A stretch of DNA of 64,000 nt from JAXGXJ01 sp050943595 (GCA_050943595.1 JBMNPM010000002.1:62001-126000); one strand, 5' to 3'. Counted from the first letter of the stretch, positions 1-9,596 are shown. Made by a program: numbers and translations. Notes: generated by a model from the letters alone, not told the origin.

Positions 1-369
1 CTCACGTTTGTCGAAACGAGAGTTCTCCAGGAGCAGGACATCTCCCGGGCCCATAGCCTCCACAGCCGCCTCGGCCCCAGGCCCCGACACTTCGTCGATC
101 TTCCGCACGGTCGTGCCGAGCAACCGGCCCAACCTCGCCGCCACAGGGTCCATAGTCAACCCTGGTTCGGGACCTTCCTTGGGATCGCCCAGGTGCGACA
201 CCAGAATGACACGGCAGTTCCGTTCACGCAGATACTGTATAGTCGCAAGAGAGGCGCGGATACGACTGTCATCGCTCACACGACCGTCATCGAGCGGCAC
301 ATTGAAGTCGACCCTCACCAACACCCGCTTGCCGGTGACATCGAAGTCCCGGATCGTCTTCTTGGCCAT
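1..369 (-). CDS. pgk: Phosphoglycerate kinase, N-terminal part
   Basis: This is the first ~123 residues of phosphoglycerate kinase; the rest runs off the left edge. The enzyme makes ATP and 3-phosphoglycerate from 1,3-bisphosphoglycerate in glycolysis. The N-terminus (MAKKTIRDFDVTGKRVLVRV then DFNVPL) is the classic start of PGK, with the substrate-binding DFNVP motif, a later VSHLGDP stretch (canonically SHLGRP) and LLENSRF (canonically LLENVRF). The ATG at 369 follows a clear AAGGAGA Shine-Dalgarno. It lies downstream of gap in the same direction, the usual glycolytic gap-pgk order, but a repeat element occupies the 430-bp space between them. Confidence 0.95.
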   Translation of the reverse strand, partial: MAKKTIRDFDVTGKRVLVRVDFNVPLDDGRVSDDSRIRASLATIQYLRERNCRVILVSHLGDPKEGPEPGLTMDPVAARLGRLLGTTVRKIDEVSGPGAEAAVEAMGPGDVLLLENSRFDKRE

Positions 370-583
370 GTCGTCATCTCCTTAGTGCGCGTCAGTACCT
401 ACACCATGCGTCCTACCCACTAAACAGTATAAGTGTACTACGCAGCCACCGACTACAACTTTGTACCTACATATCCTTCGCGAGGTCGGAACAACGATCC
501 GGTTGATCGGCGCACCACGCATGATCAAGCACCGCGACCGCAATATGAAGATGGGGCCCGGTGAAGATGGGGCCCGGATCGGC
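370..583. other. Intergenic DNA between gap and pgk
   Basis: No convincing gene is seen here. The stretch holds the pgk ribosome-binding site next to the gene and, near 543-576, a short tandem duplication of a 15-16 bp unit containing GAAGATGGGGCCCGG. The rest of the gap-pgk spacer, from about 584, is the dispersed repeat described separately. Whether pgk has its own promoter here cannot be decided by eye. Confidence 0.5.
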
Positions 584-750
584 CCAGCAGGCTGCTTGAA
601 TATGACCTTCGCCACCGGAACGCGATCGGCACGCGTGAGAGAAGGATAGAGGAAGCGCGAATAGCAGCGCTTTTTGCGCGACCGATGACGTACTATCGTG
701 CTGCTCAGTGCGTTCTGGTGGCCGGGGTTTCGTTTTTCAGCAACCGCCAG
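584..750 (+). repeat. MITE-like dispersed repeat, copy A
   Basis: About 165 bp that recurs almost unchanged at 42781-42945, with a half copy at 51774-51852 and a terminal fragment near 48885. The ends are imperfect inverted repeats: GCAGGCTGCTTGAATATGAC on the left and a right end ending TTTCGTTTTTCAGCAACC. The interior contains a small hairpin-forming GC-rich core (GCGCGAATAGCAGCGC then TTTTTGCGCG). There is no coding capacity. Size, terminal repeats and dispersal between genes fit a non-autonomous transposable element. It lies in the gap-pgk spacer, so it is probably transcribed. Confidence 0.8.
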
Positions 751-799
751 CAGACCGGCCAGACCGGCCCGGGCCCCACTTAACAGGCCGCTGCCCCGT

Positions 800-1795
800 C
801 TACAGCGTCTTACAACACAACTCAAGCATGCGGTTACTGAAACCCCATTCGTTGTCGTACCACATGACGACTTTTGCCTGACGCCCCATGACCATGGTGA
901 GCAAGGAATCAAACACACTCGAAGAGGAGTCACCGACTATGTCACAGGAGACGATGGGGTCATCGGCGTAACGAAGGATACCGGCCATCGGACCTTCGGC
1001 GGCGGCTTTGACGGCCGCATTGATCTCTTCGACCGAGGCTTCTCTACCCAAAGTAGCCGTGAGATCGACAACCGACCCATCCGGCACAGGCACGCGCATA
1101 GCGAAGCCGTCCAGCCTGCCTTTGAGTTCCGGAAGCACCAACCCGATAGCACGGGCGGCCCCTGTCGAAGTAGGAATGATGGAAGACGAGGCGGATCGCG
1201 CCCGGCGCAGGTCCTTGTGAGGAAGGTCGAGGATACGCTGATCGTTCGTGAAGGCGTGTACCGTGGTCATGAAACCCTGCTCGATACCGAACGAGTCGAG
1301 GAGTACCTTGGCCACCGGAGCCAGGCAGTTGGTGGTACAGGACGCGCAGGACAGGATGTGATGGCGAGCAGGATCGTAGTCGGCGTCATTGACACCCATG
1401 ACGACAGTCAGGTCGGGGTCCTTTGCCGGAGCGCTGATGACCACCTTGCGTGCACCTTGCTCGAGATGCTGGGCGGCCTTGGCCCGCTCCGTGAAACGTC
1501 CTGTGGATTCGGCCACTACGTCGACACCCATTTCCCGCCAAGGAAGAAGGCTCACTTCGGGAGTGGAGAGTACTTTAATGGTACGCCCCTCGAACGTGAT
1601 ACTGTCCTCGGTGTGGGAGACCTCTCCCGGCCACACACCGTGCACACTGTCGTACTTCAAGAGATGGGCAAGAGTCTCAGCGTCGGTAAGGTCGTTGATG
1701 GCCACTACCTCAACATCTGCATTAGTCTTCGCCGCTGCCCGTAGGAATAGCCGGCCGATACGACCGAAACCATTGATGGCTACTTTGATGCTCAT
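800..1795 (-). CDS. gap: Glyceraldehyde-3-phosphate dehydrogenase
   Basis: Phosphorylating GAPDH, 331 residues, the usual family length. It converts glyceraldehyde-3-phosphate, phosphate and NAD(P)+ to 1,3-bisphosphoglycerate, the substrate of the adjacent pgk product. The Rossmann motif INGFGRIGR is at residues 7-15, and the catalytic cysteine is Cys153 in ASCTTNCLAP. The C-terminal catalytic domain ends with the conserved YDNEWGFSNRM stretch. The ATG at 1795 is preceded by AAGGAGA. It follows whiA in the same direction, as in many Gram-positive genomes. Confidence 0.97.
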   Translation of the reverse strand: MSIKVAINGFGRIGRLFLRAAAKTNADVEVVAINDLTDAETLAHLLKYDSVHGVWPGEVSHTEDSITFEGRTIKVLSTPEVSLLPWREMGVDVVAESTGRFTERAKAAQHLEQGARKVVISAPAKDPDLTVVMGVNDADYDPARHHILSCASCTTNCLAPVAKVLLDSFGIEQGFMTTVHAFTNDQRILDLPHKDLRRARSASSSIIPTSTGAARAIGLVLPELKGRLDGFAMRVPVPDGSVVDLTATLGREASVEEINAAVKAAAEGPMAGILRYADDPIVSCDIVGDSSSSVFDSLLTMVMGRQAKVVMWYDNEWGFSNRMLELCCKTL

Positions 1796-1831
1796 ATGAT
1801 GGTCTCTCCTTGCATCCGATCCGCTTTGCTA

Positions 1832-2809
1832 TCACAGCCGGATTTTATCACCGGCCACCCCTCTTTCCTCACGTTCAGCCGACTGTATCAACCTCCGTAG
1901 CCGATGGTTGAGAGCCGACCGTGACAAACCGCTCCCCTCCGCCTCTACCAGTTCAGACAGGGTCATGTAGGGATACCTTACCCGCAAAGCAGCCGTTTCA
2001 CGCAGGGCAGGCGGCATCTGCGCCAGAGTACCCGAGCGCTCCAGTAGCGCGATGGCCGTCAACTGACGCGAGGCAGCGTCGCTCGTGCGACGTAGATTGG
2101 CCGCGTCGCAGTTGGCCAGCCGGTTGGCGCGCGCCCGCACCTCCTTCAGCACCGCCTGTTCAGCTACCGCCAGCGCGGACTCGTGCGCGCCGGCCAAGGC
2201 AAGTAACCCGGCGACTTCGTCCCTACCCTTGAGATAAACGACGTAGCTACCCCGCCGGGACATAAGCCCCGGATGGAAATCCATATCACACAACAGGCGG
2301 ACCAGATCCGTCGCGAAGGCCTCCCGGGAAACGACCAGCTCGAGGTGGGCCTCCTTCTGCGGAGCGTTGGCTGAACCAATGCCGATGAGACAACCTCTCA
2401 AAAAGGCACCACGGCAGCATCCACTCTTGACCAATCGCGCGGGGATCCCGGAGGAGAGCCGAAAGCTGTCGGTCAAAGCCCCCAGCTCGTTGAGAGACTG
2501 AAGCATAGAGGGTGTCCCCTTCAGACGGACCTCATAGACAAGACGGTGATGGAAGCGCGGCTCACGATACGTCAGGAGGTCCCCCTCAGCTCCGAAGGCC
2601 TTGAACTGCATGTACACCATCTTGGCCGCAGCCTGCACGGTCGTCTCTAGTCGCAGCTCATATCGTTCTTCGTCGCTCGTTCCCCCTCGTATCAGGAACG
2701 TGCCCACCGTGTGGACGAGACCCGCAACAGCCGCCAACTGGCAACAAGGCTGCCTGCTCTCCACCCGAGCGAGCTCCTCACGAAAGACACGGGTGAAGCC
2801 TGCCGTCAC
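1832..2809 (-). CDS. whiA: DNA-binding protein WhiA
   Basis: WhiA family, 325 residues, typical length. In Streptomyces it controls sporulation and cell-division genes; in other Gram-positives it affects division and chromosome segregation. An N-terminal LAGLIDADG-like fold is followed by a C-terminal helix-turn-helix (residues about 270-315, including RYPYMTLSELVEAE and SRSALNHRLRRL). It starts with GTG at 2809, three bases past the rapZ stop, so it is probably translationally coupled. The gene that often sits between rapZ and whiA (yvcK/glmR) is absent here. Confidence 0.93.
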   Translation of the reverse strand: MTAGFTRVFREELARVESRQPCCQLAAVAGLVHTVGTFLIRGGTSDEERYELRLETTVQAAAKMVYMQFKAFGAEGDLLTYREPRFHHRLVYEVRLKGTPSMLQSLNELGALTDSFRLSSGIPARLVKSGCCRGAFLRGCLIGIGSANAPQKEAHLELVVSREAFATDLVRLLCDMDFHPGLMSRRGSYVVYLKGRDEVAGLLALAGAHESALAVAEQAVLKEVRARANRLANCDAANLRRTSDAASRQLTAIALLERSGTLAQMPPALRETAALRVRYPYMTLSELVEAEGSGLSRSALNHRLRRLIQSAEREERGVAGDKIRL

Positions 2810-2812
2810 CGG

Positions 2813-3781
2813 TCAACCGCCCTTGGTGATATCACGATGCGAGATGCTGATGACCAAACCGGCGTCCCCCCCCAGCCGCGCACCGAGCTCCTGCGTCAGA
2901 GCCACCGAACGATGACGGCCTCCGGTACAGCCGATGGCCAGCAGCAGACGCTTCTTTTGCTCGGCCAGAAAGCGAGGCGCCAGAAACCGCACCAGAGCAT
3001 CGATCTGGTCCAGGAAAATCCGAGCCTCCTCACAGTCCATCACGTACCGGCGCACAGGGTCGTCCAGCCCGGTGAAAGGCCGCAGGCCGGCCACCCAGTG
3101 TGGGTTCGGAAGAAAGCGTGCATCGAGCACCATATCCGCATCGTCCGGCAGGCCGTACTTGTAGCCGAACGACACCAGACTCAGGAGCAGCTGATCCTTC
3201 AGTTCATCGGCGAACAATATCTCCTCGAGGTGACGTCGTAGAGCCCTCGGCGAGAGGTCGCTGGTGTCTATCACCAGGTCCGCCTGGGAGCGAAGCCCGG
3301 CCAGTAACTTCCGTTCTCGCTCGATCCCTTCGATGAGACTGCTCCGGGAGAGAGGGTGTGGCCGCCGCGAGAACTGGAATCGGTTTATCAACACCTCGTT
3401 GGAGGCCTCCAAGAACACCAGGCGGAACCCAATGCAAGACTCGCGCAAAAAGGCCAGTGCCTCATCCAAGTGCGTGAAGAACTGCCCGCCACGTGCATCG
3501 AACACCAGTGCCACCTTGTCGACGCGGCTACCTTCCAGCGTAAACAACTCCACTACCCGCGACAGCATCTGGGGCGGTAGATTGTCGATACAGAAATATT
3601 CCGAGTCTTCAAAAGTAGCTATCGCTTCCGATTTGCCGGCCCCGGATAGACCCGTGATGAGGGCTACATGTAGGGAGCAATCTTTGTTCGCCCCACCCCC
3701 TCCGGATGAATCGCCCCGGAGTTGAGCGACACCGTCGCTCCAAACAGGCCCCAGGTGTGTCTGATCATATTCACTGCCCAT
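2813..3781 (-). CDS. rapZ: RNase adapter / nucleotide-binding protein RapZ
   Basis: RapZ (YvcJ) family P-loop protein, 322 residues. In E. coli it is the adaptor that directs RNase E to GlmZ and senses glucosamine-6-phosphate; in Gram-positives the role is less clear. The Walker A motif GLSGAGKS is near residues 44-51. The C-terminal region carries the conserved GCTGGRHRSV motif that binds phosphate or sugar-phosphate in RapZ. The N-terminal ~35 residues are longer than usual and glycine-rich, so an internal start is possible. It lies between uvrC and whiA, its common neighbourhood. Confidence 0.93.
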   Translation of the reverse strand: MGSEYDQTHLGPVWSDGVAQLRGDSSGGGGANKDCSLHVALITGLSGAGKSEAIATFEDSEYFCIDNLPPQMLSRVVELFTLEGSRVDKVALVFDARGGQFFTHLDEALAFLRESCIGFRLVFLEASNEVLINRFQFSRRPHPLSRSSLIEGIERERKLLAGLRSQADLVIDTSDLSPRALRRHLEEILFADELKDQLLLSLVSFGYKYGLPDDADMVLDARFLPNPHWVAGLRPFTGLDDPVRRYVMDCEEARIFLDQIDALVRFLAPRFLAEQKKRLLLAIGCTGGRHRSVALTQELGARLGGDAGLVISISHRDITKGG

Positions 3782-3820
3782 CCGAGCCCCCTTTTCGATC
3801 CAGGAAGATTCCGCTAAGTC

Positions 3821-5695
3821 CTATCCCGTCTTGTGTACGTGGGCATGGATCTCCCTGGCGACCTTGCCCGGCAACCCAGGTACGGCTTCCAGTTCCTCCC
3901 TACTCGCCTGCAAAAATCTTTCCGGGGAGCCGAAGTGCTGCACTATAGCCTTCTTCCGTTTCTCGCCCACTCCGGGCAACTGGTCTAGGAGTGAGAGCGT
4001 CGTTTGAGACGCCCTCTTGGCCCGGTGGAACCCCAGTGCGAAACGATGAGCCTCATCCCGCACCCGCTGCAGAAGAAGCAGCCCTGGGTCATCGGGAGGC
4101 AGACAGATGGGTCCAGACGCCCAGGGTGTAAAGAGCTCCTCTTCTCGCTTCGCCAGTGAAACCACGGCCACCGCCCCGTCCAATCCGGCCTCGCTCAGAG
4201 CCCCTATGGCAGCACCAAGTTGGCCTTTGCCCCCGTCGATGAGCACGAGATCAGGTACAGCCTCAAAAGACGGGTCGTACCGCCCCTCGTCGTACCGCCC
4301 TTCACCCTCCCATCCTCCTGACCGAGTAAACCGGCGGATGATGACCTCACGCATAGCGGCCACATCATTCTGCCCAGAATTGGAAATGCCAAACTTCCGG
4401 TAGTCGCTCTTCTTCGCAGCCCCACCCTCGAAGACGACCATAGATGCCACAGTGTTCTCCGCGCCGAGGTTGGAGATGTCGTAGCCTTCTATGCGCAACG
4501 GCGGACCCGACAGACGAAGCACCTCCTCCAACCGACTGAGTGCCCCATAGCGTCGCTCCCGACTGCGGTCTTCTCGAGCCCGTTCGTGAGCGAGAGCCAG
4601 AGCCGCGTTCCTGTCCGCCAACTCCTGGAGGCGCCGCTTGTCACCCCGCTCAGCCTGGCGGACCTCCACCCGTGTGCCGCGCAGGCCTTCCAAGAAAGCG
4701 GTCAGCGCCGCCCCATTACCCACACTGCTGGGTATGATCAGCTCGGTGGGCACAGAGAGGGCCGAGCCGTAATACTCGCCCACGAACCGTTCGAACACCT
4801 CGTCCTCGTCCGCCCCCTCGACATTGACCAGCGAGAAACTGCGCCGATCAGCCAGCCTACCGTCGCGGGTGATGAAGACCTGCACATTAGCGCCCTGGAC
4901 ATCCATGGCCAGCCCAGTGATATCACAGGAACCCAGCGAGGTGGACTCGATCTGCTGGCGCTCGAGCACGTGCTCGAGCGCCAGCAGCCGGTCCCGATAG
5001 AGGGCGGCCGTCTCGAAGTCCTGGCGCGCAGCCGCCTCCTGCATAGCCTTCTGGAGCCCAGCGACGACCTTGGTCTTGCGGCCGCTCAAGAGGTCGACCA
5101 CCTGCTCCACGACCGACCGGTACTCCGTCACCTCACTGTTACCGACGCACGGTGCAGGACAGCGCTTAATGTGGAACTGCAGACACGGTGACCCACTCCG
5201 CCTCCCCGGCTTCGCCCCGCGGCAGGTCCGTACGGGAAAGATGCGCCGGAGTACATCGAGCGTCTCCCTCACTCTTGCTGCGCTGGCGAACGGACCGAAG
5301 TACAGATTGCTGCGGCGATGCGGCTGCCGTGTAAACATCACGCGCGGAAACTCGTCCTCCATGGTGATTGCAATATATGGGTAGGACTTGTCGTCGCGCA
5401 GTCGGATGTTGAACTGTGGCCGGTACTGCTTGATGAGGTTGTTTTCGAGGAGAAGGGCCTCGACCTCGTTAGAGGTGACTATCCACTCGAGAGATTGTGC
5501 CCTACCCACCATCTCCACCATCTTCGCCGGAACCCGGCTATGGTCCATCCCGGGCAGAGCGGCCACATAGTTGCTCAGCCGCCTACGAAGCGAGAGGGCT
5601 TTACCCACGTAGAGGATCTTCCCCGTCTCATCTCGATAGAGATACACACCGGGTAAATCGGGCGAGTGCTTGATCTGTTCCTTAAGGTCTTCCAA
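3821..5695 (-). CDS. uvrC: Excinuclease ABC subunit C
   Basis: UvrC, 624 residues, makes both incisions around DNA lesions in nucleotide excision repair. The N-terminal GIY-YIG nuclease domain (PGVYLYRDETGKILYVGKAL, about residues 14-35) is followed by a UVR UvrB-binding helix pair near residues 200-240, an RNase H-like endonuclease domain with LIDGGKGQL, and two C-terminal helix-hairpin-helix motifs (LLDQLPGVGEKRKKAI and AVPGLPGKVA). The apparent start is TTG at 5695; no in-frame ATG fits the domain boundary. uvrA is also in this window but in a separate operon. Confidence 0.95.
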   Translation of the reverse strand: MEDLKEQIKHSPDLPGVYLYRDETGKILYVGKALSLRRRLSNYVAALPGMDHSRVPAKMVEMVGRAQSLEWIVTSNEVEALLLENNLIKQYRPQFNIRLRDDKSYPYIAITMEDEFPRVMFTRQPHRRSNLYFGPFASAARVRETLDVLRRIFPVRTCRGAKPGRRSGSPCLQFHIKRCPAPCVGNSEVTEYRSVVEQVVDLLSGRKTKVVAGLQKAMQEAAARQDFETAALYRDRLLALEHVLERQQIESTSLGSCDITGLAMDVQGANVQVFITRDGRLADRRSFSLVNVEGADEDEVFERFVGEYYGSALSVPTELIIPSSVGNGAALTAFLEGLRGTRVEVRQAERGDKRRLQELADRNAALALAHERAREDRSRERRYGALSRLEEVLRLSGPPLRIEGYDISNLGAENTVASMVVFEGGAAKKSDYRKFGISNSGQNDVAAMREVIIRRFTRSGGWEGEGRYDEGRYDPSFEAVPDLVLIDGGKGQLGAAIGALSEAGLDGAVAVVSLAKREEELFTPWASGPICLPPDDPGLLLLQRVRDEAHRFALGFHRAKRASQTTLSLLDQLPGVGEKRKKAIVQHFGSPERFLQASREELEAVPGLPGKVAREIHAHVHKTG

Positions 5696-5829
5696 GGTCT
5701 TCCACGGTACTCACGGCGGCTCAGCCGACCGAGATGGCGGTGGATAGTCGTCGGCCGAAGACACATATATAGTTGCAATCAGTGTAGCGCATGCATGCGG
5801 CGAGCACCGCGGAGGCCCAAAAGTGCTCA

Positions 5830-5838
5830 TGTTATACT
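5830..5838 (+). promoter_or_regulatory. Candidate extended -10 promoter for etfBA
   Basis: TG-T-TATACT matches an extended -10 element, about 94 bases upstream of the etfB start. No good -35 hexamer is seen at 16-18 bp, which is tolerated in extended -10 promoters. It would give a leader of roughly 85-90 nt before etfB. A similar TG-A-TATACT element lies at 21361. Confidence 0.45.
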
Positions 5839-5931
5839 GAGGCGCTTACCGCAACAGCCTCCGTGCAGGCCCTACACGGACGGGCAGGAGGCCGTTTTGT
5901 TACACCAACTCCATCTCTAGCAGGAGAGCCT

Positions 5932-6837
5932 GTGAGTCTACGAATCGTGGTTCTTGCCAAGCAGGTCCCCGACACTCAGAACATCACCGGGCAGGCCATG
6001 AACGAGGACGGGACGGTCAACCGGGCCGCACTCCCCGCCATCTTCAACCCCGAGGACCTGAATGCAATTGAAGAAGCCCTTCGCCTGCGCGAGGCGCACG
6101 GAGGGCGCGTAACTGTCATCTCCATGGGACCCCCTGCCGCCGTACAGATCCTGCGGGAGTCCCTGTATCGGGGTGTCGACGAAGTCATCCTCCTTTCCGA
6201 CGGACCCTTTGCCGGCGCCGACACCTTGGCCACCAGTTACACACTCTCTCTCGCCATACGCCGTATTGGCGCATACGACCTGCTGCTATGCGGACGCCAG
6301 GCCATCGACGGGGACACCGCCCAGGTGGGTCCCCAGTTGGCTGAGAAGTTGGGCCTGCCTCAGATCACATGTGTGAGCCGCATCGACCACGTGGATGATA
6401 GCTACATCGTAGCCACCCGCTCGATCGAGGGAGGATTTGAGACCCTGCGCTCGCCGCTGCCGGCGCTGCTCACCATCACCGCCGAAGCTAACGAGCCCCG
6501 CCCACCGAGCGCCCGGCTGCTCATGACGTACAAGAACGCGGACGCCATACTCACGGCCGAATACGACGAGAGCTACCTCGACCCCGGCAACGAAGACGCG
6601 GAGATCTGCATGGTCGATCCGACCGGACGGCCCGTCTGTCGCGCACGCATCATTCATTGGAACATGGAATCCATCGCCGCCGAGCGTGACGAGGTGGGAC
6701 TACGCGGCTCCCCCACCCGTGTCAAAAAGATCGAAAGCGTTCAGCTATCGGCCACGGAGGCCCGTATGATCGAACCCACGGACGAAGCCATCAGTGCTCT
6801 AGTGCACGAGCTCACCGAGGAGCACATCCTTGGCTAG
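5932..6837 (+). CDS. etfB: Electron transfer flavoprotein, beta subunit
   Basis: EtfB, 301 residues, carries AMP and, with EtfA, transfers electrons from acyl-CoA dehydrogenases to the respiratory chain or takes part in bifurcation. The start MSLRIVVLAKQVPDTQNI is typical, as is the central stretch LLLCGRQAIDGDTAQVGPQL. I chose GTG at 5932, preceded by AGGAGA; an upstream ATG at 5791 would add 47 unlike residues. It is the first gene of an etfB-etfA-acyl-CoA dehydrogenase operon with short overlaps. Residues alone do not show whether it is bifurcating. Confidence 0.93.
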   Translation: MSLRIVVLAKQVPDTQNITGQAMNEDGTVNRAALPAIFNPEDLNAIEEALRLREAHGGRVTVISMGPPAAVQILRESLYRGVDEVILLSDGPFAGADTLATSYTLSLAIRRIGAYDLLLCGRQAIDGDTAQVGPQLAEKLGLPQITCVSRIDHVDDSYIVATRSIEGGFETLRSPLPALLTITAEANEPRPPSARLLMTYKNADAILTAEYDESYLDPGNEDAEICMVDPTGRPVCRARIIHWNMESIAAERDEVGLRGSPTRVKKIESVQLSATEARMIEPTDEAISALVHELTEEHILG

Positions 6838-7846
6838 CGCAGGCGAGGTATGGGTCTTCATCCAACTGGACTCCGGCCGTCCGGCCGAGGTCAGTCTGGA
6901 ACTACTGGGTAGAGCACGGGAGTTGGCCGACGAGCTCAACTCTCAGGTGGGTGCTCTTCTCCTCGGGTCCGACCTATCCTCCATAGCACAACAACTACCG
7001 GCCTACGGTGCTGATCGCGTGTATCAGGCTAAACACCCCGCTCTGCAGGACTACCGGACACTGCCGTATGCACGAATCATCTCGGGCCTGATCAGAGAAC
7101 ACAGACCTGAGATTGTCCTCTACGGCGCAACCACGACAGGCCGGGATCTGGCGCCCCGAGTGGCCTCCATGCTGCGTACCGGCCTCACGGCCGACTGCAC
7201 CGACCTGCGTATCGGGGACCACCGCACCAAGGAACGGAACTACGACCAGCTCCTCTATCAGATCCGTCCCGCTTTCGGGGGCAACATCATCGCCACCATC
7301 ATCTCTCCGGACCACCGTCCGCAGATGGCCACCGTACGCGAGGGCGTCTTCCGACTACCCAGTCCCGACGCGACACGTACCGGCCACGTGCTCGACGTAC
7401 CCGTGCAGTTGGATGACATCGACCTAGTGGTGGAAGTCATCGGTCGTGATCTGGCCGCCAAGAAGTCGGTCGATCTCAAAGCCGCCCACGTCATCGTCTC
7501 CGGTGGCATCGGAGTAGGCTCCAAGGAGGGCTTTGCGCTTATCAAGGAACTCGCCGACACACTGGGTGGTGTGGTGGGGGCCACTCGAGCCGCCGTCGAT
7601 GCCGGATGGATCGACCACGACCACCAGGTGGGCCAAACCGGCACCACCGTCCGGCCCAAACTCTACATCGCCGCCGGCATCTCCGGCTCAGTACAGCACC
7701 GAGCGGGCATGGAAGAGTCGGCCCGCATCCTGGCCATCAACACCGACCCGCTGGCCCCCATTTTCTCGGTGGCCCACTACGGCATCGTGGCTGATCTCTT
7801 CGACGTCATACCTCGGATCATCCGGGCGTACCGGAGCAAAGTATGA
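6830..7846 (+). CDS. etfA: Electron transfer flavoprotein, alpha subunit
   Basis: EtfA, 338 residues, partner of EtfB; its C-terminal domain binds FAD. The FAD signature is clear: SGGIGVGSKEGF near residues 223-234, then VGQTGTTV, KLYIAAGISG, VQHRAGM and a final YGIVADLFDVIP. The usual lysine of GQTGKTV is threonine here. The start is TTG at 6830 inside the end of etfB (8-bp overlap) with GAGGAG upstream, so translation is probably coupled. It overlaps the next gene by ATGA. Confidence 0.94.
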   Translation: MASAGEVWVFIQLDSGRPAEVSLELLGRARELADELNSQVGALLLGSDLSSIAQQLPAYGADRVYQAKHPALQDYRTLPYARIISGLIREHRPEIVLYGATTTGRDLAPRVASMLRTGLTADCTDLRIGDHRTKERNYDQLLYQIRPAFGGNIIATIISPDHRPQMATVREGVFRLPSPDATRTGHVLDVPVQLDDIDLVVEVIGRDLAAKKSVDLKAAHVIVSGGIGVGSKEGFALIKELADTLGGVVGATRAAVDAGWIDHDHQVGQTGTTVRPKLYIAAGISGSVQHRAGMEESARILAINTDPLAPIFSVAHYGIVADLFDVIPRIIRAYRSKV

Positions 7847-9570
7847 GCAACTACTTCACCGACAATACGGACTTGATAGCCCAATTCCAACGCCTCGACC
7901 TGGATCGCCTCATCGAATTGCGCGAACGTGGCTTCACCGAGTCGACCACCTATACGTGGGCCCCGCGCGACGTGGCCGATGCTCTCGATAACTACCGACG
8001 TACCTTGGAGCTGGTGGGCGATATCGCCGGGAATTTCATCGAACCCCGCGCTGAGGATGTCGACCGTGTCGGGAGCAGCCTTGTCGATGGCGAAGTCAGT
8101 TACGCCCCAGGTATAGCAGAGGAGCTCAAACGCCTTCGCCAGGCCGACCTCATGGGGGTGACGCTTCCGCGCCGCTTCGGTGGGCTCAACCTACCGGTCA
8201 CCATATCAGCCATGATCATGGAGATCGTCTCGCGCGCTGATGCATCGCTTATGAACGTCTTCGGCCTGCAGGATATCGCCGAGACCATCAATAAGTTCGC
8301 ATCTGAAGAGATCAAGCAAGCCTACCTTCCTCGCTTCGCCAGCGGCGAGGTGACCGGATCCATGGCTCTAACCGAGTCGGAGGCCGGATCCGATCTGCAG
8401 AACATACAGCTGAAGGCGCACGAGGGCGCCGACGGCCGCTGGTACCTCAACGGTGTCAAGCGCTTCATCACCAACGGCTGTGGAGAGATATCCTTGGTCT
8501 TGGCGCGCAGTGAAGAAGGCAGCACTGACGGTCGTGGACTCTCCCTCTTCCTATACGAGCGCGACGAGCACATGAAGATCCGTCGTCTCGAGGACAAGCT
8601 CGGCATCCACGGTTCGCCCACGTGCGAACTGCAGTTCACCGACGCTCCAGCCCTCCTCATCGGCGAGCGGCGCCGGGGGCTAACGACCTACGTCATGAGC
8701 CTCATGTTCGGAGCACGCCTTGCTATAGCAGCCCAGGCTCAGGGTATATCCGAGGCCGCCTATCGGGCCGCCTACAAGTACTCGGGTGAGCGCGTGCAGT
8801 TCGGCGTGCCCATCCGCGACCTGACAGCAGTGGCCACCATGCTCGCCGACATGAAGGTGCTACTCGAGACCTCTCGGGCCCTTCTCTACGAAGCAGCTAC
8901 GCTGGTAGACCTCAAAGAAGGACTCGAGCACCAGCTCGAGGAGGGCGCGAAGACACTGCCCGCCGAAGAAGTCAAAGCCCTGCGCGCTGAGATCAAGAAG
9001 TACACGCGCTACTCCACGCTCTTCACACCCCTTGCCAAGGCCTACTGCACGGAAGCCGCCAACAAGATCGCCTATGACTCACTGCAGATCCACGGCGGAT
9101 CGGGTTACATGCGCGACTTCGCCGTAGAACGCTACCTGCGCGATGCCCGCATAACCAACATCTACGAAGGCACCACCCAACTCCAGGTCGTCGCAGCACG
9201 GGGTGGCATCCTAGGCGGTGTACTGTCCGAACGCTTTGACGACTACGAAGCTTGGGACCTGTCGCACGCCGCAGGGCTCCTGCAACGCGTCCAGGAGGCC
9301 AGAACGACCTATGAGGCGGCCATCGCCCATGTGCACGAGACAAACAACATTCGCTTTCGCGACCACCACGCCACCGCTCTTATGGAGATGGGGAACCAGT
9401 TGGTGTGCGCCTACCTGCTTCTACGTGACGCCCGAAACGATGCCCGCAAGCTGTTGATGGCTGAATACTTCGTGGATAGAGCCACGCGCCGCATCATGGC
9501 GGATTCTCAGCTCATCAGCGAGGGCCGGGCGGAGAGTGTCGACAAACTACCCTTTTTGGGGGCCGACTGA
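7843..9570 (+). CDS. Acyl-CoA dehydrogenase, long form
   Basis: FAD-dependent acyl-CoA dehydrogenase, 575 residues; it oxidises an acyl-CoA to the 2-enoyl-CoA and passes electrons to ETF. The acyl-CoA dehydrogenase core (MALTESEAGSD near 170-180, KRFITNG, the GIHGSPT region, RVQFGVPI) is followed by IYEGTTQLQ near residues 443-451, whose glutamate matches the catalytic base of many family members. A C-terminal extension of about 130 residues makes it longer than the ~380-residue typical enzymes, like the large subfamily with an extra helical domain. It overlaps etfA by 4 bp. The substrate cannot be told from sequence alone. Confidence 0.93.
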   Translation: MSNYFTDNTDLIAQFQRLDLDRLIELRERGFTESTTYTWAPRDVADALDNYRRTLELVGDIAGNFIEPRAEDVDRVGSSLVDGEVSYAPGIAEELKRLRQADLMGVTLPRRFGGLNLPVTISAMIMEIVSRADASLMNVFGLQDIAETINKFASEEIKQAYLPRFASGEVTGSMALTESEAGSDLQNIQLKAHEGADGRWYLNGVKRFITNGCGEISLVLARSEEGSTDGRGLSLFLYERDEHMKIRRLEDKLGIHGSPTCELQFTDAPALLIGERRRGLTTYVMSLMFGARLAIAAQAQGISEAAYRAAYKYSGERVQFGVPIRDLTAVATMLADMKVLLETSRALLYEAATLVDLKEGLEHQLEEGAKTLPAEEVKALRAEIKKYTRYSTLFTPLAKAYCTEAANKIAYDSLQIHGGSGYMRDFAVERYLRDARITNIYEGTTQLQVVAARGGILGGVLSERFDDYEAWDLSHAAGLLQRVQEARTTYEAAIAHVHETNNIRFRDHHATALMEMGNQLVCAYLLLRDARNDARKLLMAEYFVDRATRRIMADSQLISEGRAESVDKLPFLGAD

Positions 9571-9596
9571 GTTCCATCGCACCCTTGGGAGCTTAT

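Noticed and set aside
5791..5931. N-terminal extension of etfB from ATG 5791
   Set aside because: The leader is unlike EtfB, while GTG 5932 has AGGAGA and begins the conserved sequence.
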